From NCBI GenBank assembly GCA_002435715.1, contig DISD01000101.1, positions 51,739 through 61,682 of the forward strand: a stretch of 9,944 bases of DNA, in the 5' to 3' direction. A program made the position numbers and the translations under genes. The notes under the pieces were generated by a model. The model was given only the letters and a program-made list of their open reading frames with translations. It did no database searches and was not told the DNA's origin. This document shows positions 4,389 through 9,944 of this stretch, one piece after another. This stretch comes from Rhodospirillaceae bacterium UBA6219 (GTDB lineage: Bacteria > Pseudomonadota > Alphaproteobacteria > Rhodospirillales > Magnetospirillaceae). The first letter of the stretch is position 1. Each line of letters begins with the position of its first letter.

Positions 4389-7268
4389 GTGGCGGACAGC
4401 GTGACTTCCCAGTCACTGGGCGCCGCCTTCGCCGCCGATCCCACCAATGCCGTCCATCTGGATCGTCTGGCCGATTGGCACGCCGTCCATGCCCAGCACG
4501 ACAAAGCCATCGCCTGCGCCCGTTGTGCCCAGGCCATCGGCCCCACTGTCGAGCGGCGTGGCCGTCTGGCGGTGTTCCTGTTCAATGCCGGCCAATTATC
4601 CGAAGCCCGCAGCGAAGCCCAAATGGCGCAATCCTGTCTGGATGGCGCCATGGTTCTGGGGCTTTTGGCCCTGGCCGAAGGCCGCGCCGTCGAGGCGGCC
4701 GAACGCTTGCGGGCGGCGGTGGCGCAAGCGCCGCTGCGTGCCGATCTGAAAGCACATCTGGGCAACGCCCTGCGCCATCTGGGGGATTGGGACGGCGCCG
4801 AAAAAACATATCGGCAAGCCTTGGCGGTGGATGGCGGCAATGACCGCGTCGCCAGCGAATTGGGCCTGTTGCTGTTGTCCCGGGGCCAGTTGGCCGAGGG
4901 CTGGGCGCTTTATCGTCGGCGGTCGTTGAGCCGTCGCGCCGTCCCTCCGCGCCACACCTTGCCGGCCGATTTGCACGGGCAGCAGGTTTTCGTCGAAGGC
5001 GAGCAAGGTCTGGGGGACGAAATCTTCCTGCTGCGTTTCGTCGCCCGCTTGGCCCATCGCGGGGCGCAGGTGGTTTACCGCCCCGCCGCCAAGCTGGCGC
5101 CCTTGGTGGCCGGCTTGTCCTTCATCCATCGTCTGGCCGGTGCGGACGAGGTGGCGAGCGGGGATCATGTGGTGTTCCTGGGCGACCTGCCCTGGTTGCT
5201 GGCAGAGACACAGGTCCTGCCCTCGATCCGCTTGCAGCCCGCGGAAGACCGCTTGGCCCTGATGCGGCAAAAGCTGGCCGCTTTCGGTCCGCCCCCTTAT
5301 GTGGGGGTGACCTGGCGGGCGGGGATCGCCGCCTTGGGGCGGTTGTCCAAGGCCCTGGCCCCGGAAGGTCTGGCCCGGGTCCTGGCTGCGGTGGATTGCC
5401 GGGTGGTGGTCTTGCAGCGTCAGCCGCAGGATGGCGAGGTCGCCGCTTTCGCCCAGGCCTTGGGGCGTCCGGTCTTGGATCTGTCGGCGCTGAACGACGA
5501 TCTGGCCGACATGGCGGCGCTGTTGGCGGTGCTGCACGGTCAGTTGGCGGTCAGCAACACCAACATCCATCTCGCCGCCGCCATGGACAAGAAAGCCCAT
5601 GTGCTGGTGCCGCATCCGCCGGAATTCCGCTGGCAGACCGAGGGGCGGCAATCGCCATGGTTCCCTGATATGCTGGTTTATCGTCAGCAGGTGGACGGCA
5701 ATTGGCGCGACGCCTTGGAGCAACTGCGTCAGGATTTGGGCGGGCGGCAGACGCAGGCCGATCCGCAGCTTCTGGCCCGCGCCGTCCAGGCTCGCGATGC
5801 CGGCCGCCTGGACGAGGCCGAGGCCCTGTGCCGGCAATGTCTGGCGTCGCGGCCCGACGATACCGGCGCCTTGCGTCTGCTGGCGGTGGTGCTGTTGAAG
5901 GCCAATCGCGCCAATGATGCGGTCGAGCCGCTGGACGTTCTGTCGACGCTGCTTCCCACCGCGGAAAACCTGCGCTTTCTGGGCTCGGCGTTGCTGAGCG
6001 CCGGGCAAGCCGGGCGGGCGGCCGAGGTTCTGGACCGTGCCGCCAGTCTGGCGCCCAAGGACGCGACGGTGGCGGAAGTCCGGGCCGGCGCGCTTTTGGA
6101 AGTGGGGCGTTACGCCGAGGCGGTCGCCCTGGCCCGCAGCTTGGCCAACAATACCAATGCCCGCTTCATCGAAGGGTCGGCCTTGCATCTGATGGGGGAT
6201 TACGCTGCCGCCGTCGCGGTGCTGAGCGGCTTGTTGCAAAGTCAGCCCAACCATTCCTTTGCCCTGAATTCCTTGGCCCAGGCCCAATATGCGCTGGGCC
6301 GCATGGCCGAGGCCGAGCAATCCTGGCGCCGCAGTTTGCAAGCCAATCCCGACAACCACCGGGCACGCGGCGGGTTGGGGTTGATGTATCTGGCCCAAGG
6401 CCGCTTCGCCGAGGGCTGGGACTTGTCACGGTGGCGCGATTCGGCACGTCTTCGCCCCGGCGTGCCGACACGATGTTTGCCGGATCGTCTGGACGGTTAT
6501 GACGTCTTGGTGGTGCGCGAACAGGGGCTGGGTGACGAGCTGTTTTTGATGCGGTTCGTCGAGCGTCTGGCGGCGCGCGGCTGCCGCATCGCCTATGTGA
6601 CCAATCCCAAGCTGCACACTTTGCTGTCCCGCCTGCCGTTCCTGGCCCAGGTGGAAGTGGGCGAGGCCGAGATCAACGCCGATCTGGTGGTGTGGCCGGG
6701 CGACCTGCCCTGGCTGTTGAACGAGCCGGGGCCGTTGCCTTCGGTGCACTTGTCGCCGCTTGACGCCCGCGTGGCCGAGATGCGCGAAATCTTGGCGGCC
6801 TTTGGGCCGCCGCCTTACGTGGGTTTGACTTGGCGGGCCGGCATCGCCGGTTTCAACCTGTTGTCCAAGGCGGTGCCGATGGAGGACTTGGCCGGCGCCT
6901 TGGTCGGCAGCGATTTCCGTCCGGTGGTGCTGCAACGCGGCCCCGTCGACGGCGAGGTCGAGGCCCTGGCGCGGGCTTTGGGCCGTCCGGTGTTGGACAT
7001 GTCGGCGTTGAACGAAGATCTGGAAGGGATGCTGGCGCTGTTGTCCTTGCTGGACGATCAGGTGGCGGTCAGCAACACCAATATCCATCTGGCGGCGGCC
7101 TTGGGGCGGAAAGCCCGGGTGCTGCTGCCCGATCCGCCGGAATTCCGTTGGATGGCGACGGGCGAATCCTCGCCCTGGTTCCCCGGTTTCAGCCTTTATC
7201 GGCACGATCACGCCAAGGGTTGGGGGCCGGCCTTGCAGCGGCTGGAAACCGCCCTGAAAGCGCTTTGA
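4389..7268 (+). CDS. Duplicated TPR-glycosyltransferase-like protein (959 aa)
   Basis: The protein has two similar halves. Each is a tetratricopeptide array followed by a domain resembling the GT-B heptosyltransferase (GT9-like) fold that occurs at the end of many bacterial TPR proteins. TPRs run at about 19-178, clearest at 118-150, and again at 461-683. The sugar-transferase-like domains (about 197-451 and 703-957) share EQGLGDE (205-211; 711-717), YVGxTWRAGIA (304-314; 810-820), VSNTNIHLAAA (388-398; 894-904) and PPEFRW then SPWFP. In GT9 enzymes the third motif normally has Asp-Thr; here both copies have Asn-Thr, which I believe occurs in TPR relatives. No signal peptide or membrane span is seen. 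The GTG start at 4389 has AAGG eight bases upstream and lies 4 bases after dnaA, so translation may be coupled. Transfer of a sugar to a surface polymer or protein is inferred; donor and acceptor are unknown. Confidence 0.85.
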   Translation: MADSVTSQSLGAAFAADPTNAVHLDRLADWHAVHAQHDKAIACARCAQAIGPTVERRGRLAVFLFNAGQLSEARSEAQMAQSCLDGAMVLGLLALAEGRAVEAAERLRAAVAQAPLRADLKAHLGNALRHLGDWDGAEKTYRQALAVDGGNDRVASELGLLLLSRGQLAEGWALYRRRSLSRRAVPPRHTLPADLHGQQVFVEGEQGLGDEIFLLRFVARLAHRGAQVVYRPAAKLAPLVAGLSFIHRLAGADEVASGDHVVFLGDLPWLLAETQVLPSIRLQPAEDRLALMRQKLAAFGPPPYVGVTWRAGIAALGRLSKALAPEGLARVLAAVDCRVVVLQRQPQDGEVAAFAQALGRPVLDLSALNDDLADMAALLAVLHGQLAVSNTNIHLAAAMDKKAHVLVPHPPEFRWQTEGRQSPWFPDMLVYRQQVDGNWRDALEQLRQDLGGRQTQADPQLLARAVQARDAGRLDEAEALCRQCLASRPDDTGALRLLAVVLLKANRANDAVEPLDVLSTLLPTAENLRFLGSALLSAGQAGRAAEVLDRAASLAPKDATVAEVRAGALLEVGRYAEAVALARSLANNTNARFIEGSALHLMGDYAAAVAVLSGLLQSQPNHSFALNSLAQAQYALGRMAEAEQSWRRSLQANPDNHRARGGLGLMYLAQGRFAEGWDLSRWRDSARLRPGVPTRCLPDRLDGYDVLVVREQGLGDELFLMRFVERLAARGCRIAYVTNPKLHTLLSRLPFLAQVEVGEAEINADLVVWPGDLPWLLNEPGPLPSVHLSPLDARVAEMREILAAFGPPPYVGLTWRAGIAGFNLLSKAVPMEDLAGALVGSDFRPVVLQRGPVDGEVEALARALGRPVLDMSALNEDLEGMLALLSLLDDQVAVSNTNIHLAAALGRKARVLLPDPPEFRWMATGESSPWFPGFSLYRHDHAKGWGPALQRLETALKAL
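4977..5741 (+). repeat. Internal duplication, copy A (GT-like domain)
   Basis: Residues 197-451 align with residues 703-957 at a constant offset of 506 residues (1518 bases). In the ungapped 150-residue stretch starting at Pro301/Pro807 I counted about 91 identities. DNA similarity is also visible, for example around 5551 versus 7069. The similarity continues upstream through the EGW motif (170-172; 675-677) with a one-residue shift. Confidence 0.85.
6495..7259 (+). repeat. Internal duplication, copy B (GT-like domain)
   Basis: This is the second copy of the unit described for 4977-5741, keeping all the same motifs at a 506-residue offset. It is preceded by a longer TPR array (about 220 residues against 160 in the first half), so TPR number changed after or during duplication while the catalytic-like domain kept its length. 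Confidence 0.85.
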
Positions 7269-7292
7269 CCCCTTTAGCGGTTGCGATATACT
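7265..7292 (+). promoter_or_regulatory. Sigma70-type promoter for dnaN
   Basis: TTGACC (7265-7270) and TATACT (7287-7292) lie 16 bases apart. The -35 box overlaps the TGA stop (7266-7268) of the preceding gene. Transcription would start near 7300, about 26 bases before the dnaN ATG. This would let dnaN, recF and gyrB be expressed without depending on dnaA or the TPR gene. Confidence 0.6.
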
Positions 7293-7325
7293 GCCGGGCC
7301 ATTTACGAGGGGTCCGTTTAAAGCC

Positions 7326-8444
7326 ATGAAGCTGACCATCGAGCGCTCGCAGCTGCTGAAGTCCTTGGCCCATGTGCAAAGCGTCGTCGAACGCCGCAAT
7401 ACCATTCCGATCCTGTCCAACGTCAAGTTGGAAGGTCGGCCCGGCAGCCTGAGCCTGAACGCCACCGACATGGATCTCGACATCGTCGAGACCGTCACCG
7501 CCGACGTGTCGCGGCCCGGTGCTACCACGGCGCCTGCGCACACGCTTTATGAAATCGTGCGCAAGCTGCCCGACGGTTCCCAGGTGGAAATCGATTTCGA
7601 CGCCGATAGCGGTCTTTTGACCCTGCGTTCGGGGCGTTCCAAGTTCTCGCTGGCCTGCCTGCCGGTGGAAGACTTTCCGGTGCTGTCCGGCGGCGAACTG
7701 CCCTTCACCTTCGCGGTGACCGCCGCCGAACTGAAGGCGCTGGTGGATCGCACCCGCTTCGCCATCTCGACCGAAGAAACCCGCTATTACCTGAACGGCA
7801 TCTATCTGCACGCCGCCACCGGTGCTTCGGGCGAGGTGCTGCGGGCGGTCGCCACCGACGGTCACCGTCTGGCCCGCGTCGAAGTGACCCTGCCGGAAGG
7901 GGCGGCCGGCATGCCGGGCGTCATCGTGCCACGCAAGACCGTCCAGGAAATGCGCAAGCTGATCGACGAAACCGAAGGCGAAGTCACCGTGTCGCTGTCG
8001 GAAACCAAGCTGCGTTTCGCCTTTGGCGACGCGGTGCTGACCAGCAAGCTGATCGACGGCACCTTCCCCGATTACGAACGGGTCATCCCCGCCGACAACG
8101 ACAAGCAGATGCAGGTGGACGTCAAGTCGTTCTCGCAGGCGGTGGATCGCGTTTCGGCCATTTCCACGGAAAAGAGCCGGGCCATCAAGCTGGCCTTGGA
8201 AAAGGGCACCGTCACCCTGTCGGCCTCCAGCCCGGAAAACGGTTCGGCCACCGAAGAAATCGAAGCCCAATACGATTCCATCCCGCTGGAAATCGGCTTC
8301 AATTCCCGTTACCTGCTGGACATCCTGGGCCAGGTGGAAGGCGAGGTCGCCACCTTCTCCATGGCCGACGCCGCCAGCCCCACCGTGGTGCGTGACGGGG
8401 TCAATGCCGGTGCCATCTATGTGTTGATGCCCATGCGGGTGTGA
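7326..8444 (+). CDS. dnaN: DNA polymerase III beta subunit (sliding clamp)
   Basis: The beta clamp is a ring-shaped dimer that tethers DNA polymerase III and many repair proteins to DNA. The 372-residue length is normal. The N-terminus MKLTIERSQLL, NTIPILSNV (25-33), TRYYLNGIYL (152-161), TDGHRLA (177-183) and GTFPDYERVIP (245-255) are clamp signatures. The C-terminus LMPMRV (367-372) forms part of the pocket that binds clamp-binding motifs of partners. I start at ATG 7326 because the protein family begins there. An in-frame ATG at 7281 would add 15 residues with no counterpart and would lie almost on top of the promoter. The nearest Shine-Dalgarno, GAGGGG (7307-7312), is 13 bases away, longer than usual. 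The stop overlaps the recF start by four bases. Confidence 0.98.
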   Translation: MKLTIERSQLLKSLAHVQSVVERRNTIPILSNVKLEGRPGSLSLNATDMDLDIVETVTADVSRPGATTAPAHTLYEIVRKLPDGSQVEIDFDADSGLLTLRSGRSKFSLACLPVEDFPVLSGGELPFTFAVTAAELKALVDRTRFAISTEETRYYLNGIYLHAATGASGEVLRAVATDGHRLARVEVTLPEGAAGMPGVIVPRKTVQEMRKLIDETEGEVTVSLSETKLRFAFGDAVLTSKLIDGTFPDYERVIPADNDKQMQVDVKSFSQAVDRVSAISTEKSRAIKLALEKGTVTLSASSPENGSATEEIEAQYDSIPLEIGFNSRYLLDILGQVEGEVATFSMADAASPTVVRDGVNAGAIYVLMPMRV

Positions 8445-9607
8445 CCGGCGCGGTCGTGGGGGTTCCAGACCCGTCGCCGCGTCTGGCGGTTCGCCGCCTG
8501 ACCCTGGCCGATTTCCGCTGTTACGCCCGGCTGCGTCTTGAGGCTGATCCCCGGCCGGTGGTGTTGACCGGACCCAACGGGGCCGGCAAGACCAATTTGT
8601 TGGAGGCGCTTTCCTTCCTGGCCCCGGGCCGGGGTATGCGGCGGGCGTCCTTGGCCGATTTGGCCCGTCAGGGCAGCGGGGCGCTGACCTGGGGGGTGGC
8701 GGCGGTTCTGGACGGTCCGGCGGGCCGGGTGGAAATCGGCACCGGACGGGAACAGGGCGCGGAACGCCGCGCCATCCGGGTCGACGGCCAACCGGCCAAG
8801 GCCCAGATGTTGGCCGGTCTGGTGTCGGCCCTGTGGTTGACCCCGGCCATGGATCGGTTGTTCATCGAAGGCGCTGGTGGCCGGCGCCGTTTTTTGGATC
8901 GCCTGGTTCTGGGCCAGGACGAAGGCCATGCCAGCCGATCGGGGGCTTACGAGCACGCCATGCGGGAACGCTCGCGCCTGTTGCGGGGCGGCAATGCCGA
9001 CGGGCGTTGGTTGAGCGCGTTAGAGGAAACCATGGCCCGTCACGGCGCCGCCATGGCGCGGGCCCGGGTTGGCGCGGTGGCACGGTTGGACCAAGCCTGC
9101 CGCCAAGGGGTGGGGGTTTTTCCCACCGCCCATCTGGCCCTGGTCGGCGAGGTCGAGGAATGGCTGTCGCAGCGTCCCGATTCGGACGCGGCGGCAACCG
9201 AGGCCGAGGACCGCTTGCGGGCCGCTCTCGCACGCGCGCGGGCGCGCGACGCGGCGGCCGGGGCGGCGGTGATGGGGCCGCACCGCACCGATTTGTCGGT
9301 GCGGCATGGCGGCAAGAATCTGCCGGCCGGGCAATGCTCGACCGGTGAACAAAAAGCGGTTCTGGTGTCCATCGTCCTGGCCCAGGCCCGCGTCAGGACC
9401 GAAATCGGCGGCCAGGCGCCGCTGTTGTTGTTGGACGAGGTGGTGGCGCATCTGGACGAAACCCGCCGCCGCGCCTTGTTCGACGAACTGGCTGGGCTCA
9501 ATGCCCAAAGCTGGATGACCGGAACCGACGAGTCTTTGTTCGACGGTTTCGGGGATAGGGCACAGTTTTTCCGGGTGGCCGACGCCAATGTCCACCCACA
9601 AGCGTAA
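8441..9607 (+). CDS. recF: DNA replication and repair protein RecF
   Basis: RecF is an SMC/ABC-type ATPase that, with RecO and RecR, loads RecA at single-strand gaps and helps restart stalled forks. The 388-residue length is close to the family norm. Walker A GPNGAGKT (44-51), the linked NLLEALSFL, the ABC signature STGEQK (300-305) and Walker B LLLLDEVVAHLDE (328-340) are all intact, as is GPHRTDL (279-285). The GTG start at 8441 overlaps the dnaN stop as GTGA, so translation is probably coupled. There is no clear independent Shine-Dalgarno. About 15 residues precede the point where family similarity begins (LAVRRLTLADFRCY), so a slightly later start such as GTG 8456 is possible. gyrB begins 9 bases after the stop. 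Confidence 0.97.
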   Translation: MTGAVVGVPDPSPRLAVRRLTLADFRCYARLRLEADPRPVVLTGPNGAGKTNLLEALSFLAPGRGMRRASLADLARQGSGALTWGVAAVLDGPAGRVEIGTGREQGAERRAIRVDGQPAKAQMLAGLVSALWLTPAMDRLFIEGAGGRRRFLDRLVLGQDEGHASRSGAYEHAMRERSRLLRGGNADGRWLSALEETMARHGAAMARARVGAVARLDQACRQGVGVFPTAHLALVGEVEEWLSQRPDSDAAATEAEDRLRAALARARARDAAAGAAVMGPHRTDLSVRHGGKNLPAGQCSTGEQKAVLVSIVLAQARVRTEIGGQAPLLLLDEVVAHLDETRRRALFDELAGLNAQSWMTGTDESLFDGFGDRAQFFRVADANVHPQA

Positions 9608-9616
9608 GGAAGCATC

Positions 9617-9944
9617 ATGACCGAGTCCGTCAATCCCAACCCCACCGCAGCTGAATACGGCGCCGATTCCATCAAGGTGTTGCGCGGCCTGGATGCGGTG
9701 CGCAAGCGGCCGGGCATGTATATCGGCGACACCGACGACGGGTCGGGCCTGCACCACATGGTTTACGAAGTGGTGGACAACGCCATCGACGAAGCCTTGG
9801 CCGGTTACGCCAATCTGGTGGAAGTGGTGCTGAATTCCGACGGCTCGTGCACGGTGCGCGACAATGGTCGCGGCATCCCCACCGACATCCACAAGGAAGA
9901 AGGTGTCTCGGCGGCGGAAGTCATCATGACCCAGCTGCATGCCG
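9617..9944 (+). CDS. gyrB: DNA gyrase subunit B, N-terminal 109 residues (cut by window edge)
   Basis: GyrB is the ATPase subunit of DNA gyrase, which introduces negative supercoils. The visible part is the start of the GHKL ATP-binding domain. It shows LRGLDAVRKRPGMYIGDT (22-39), EVVDNAIDEALAGY (51-64) with the catalytic Glu51 and Mg-binding Asn55 equivalents, and RDNGRGIP (81-88), whose Asp82 contacts adenine and is the usual target region of aminocoumarins. The gene runs out of the window before the ATP lid. Its ATG at 9617 has AAGGA (9606-9610) six bases upstream, overlapping the recF TAA stop, so recF and gyrB are very likely co-transcribed. The dnaN-recF-gyrB order is standard. Confidence 0.97.
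   Translation, partial: MTESVNPNPTAAEYGADSIKVLRGLDAVRKRPGMYIGDTDDGSGLHHMVYEVVDNAIDEALAGYANLVEVVLNSDGSCTVRDNGRGIPTDIHKEEGVSAAEVIMTQLHA

Noticed and set aside
4596..6398. 600-codon minus-strand open frame antisense to the TPR gene
   Set aside because: It has the biased composition of an antisense shadow in GC-rich DNA, with many Gln, Gly and His and no recognisable domain, and it lies opposite a well-supported gene.
7281..7325. Upstream ATG extending DnaN by 15 residues
   Set aside because: The family begins at MKLTI, and the upstream ATG lies before the predicted transcription start of the local promoter.
6426..8270. 614-codon minus-strand open frame antisense to the TPR gene and dnaN
   Set aside because: It spans two well-supported plus-strand genes and crosses their boundary, with composition typical of an antisense shadow.

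Overview
The window looks like a GC-rich alphaproteobacterial chromosome, probably of the Rhodospirillales and perhaps close to Magnetospirillum. The taxonomic guess rests on GC content, protein style and the rpsT-dnaA-dnaN-recF-gyrB order; I could not run a database search.

The left third (1-2014) is read on the minus strand. From its promoter side leftward it holds an unrecognised TPR-like protein (1520-2014), a hairpin-dense spacer (1395-1522), an operator-like palindrome beside a perfect TATAAT, a small unrecognised protein (959-1312), and then the most interesting element. That element is a 35-codon leader peptide (793-900) with six Thr and two Lys codons packed into nine, mutually exclusive antiterminator and terminator hairpins (734-792), and the start of asd (aspartate-semialdehyde dehydrogenase, cut by the window edge). 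Asd makes the common precursor of Thr, Lys and Met, so this reads as a classical ribosome-mediated attenuator.

The right part (2090-9944) is read on the plus strand. It holds rpsT with its own promoter and terminator, then about 500 bases of mostly non-coding DNA with an AT-rich core and an exact tandem repeat. It continues with dnaA, a 959-residue TPR-glycosyltransferase-like protein wedged between dnaA and dnaN, then dnaN, recF and the start of gyrB. The wedge gene is itself an internal duplication of a TPR plus GT-B-like unit with a 506-residue offset. It starts 4 bases after dnaA. A sigma70-like promoter overlapping its stop codon probably restores independent transcription of dnaN-recF-gyrB.

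DnaA (initiator), DnaN (sliding clamp), RecF (gap repair and clamp-linked recombination) and GyrB (supercoiling) form a replication and repair block. The inserted gene suggests sugar transfer instead, probably to a cell-surface or protein target, and has no evident tie to replication. No mobile element, CRISPR array, tRNA or rRNA was seen.
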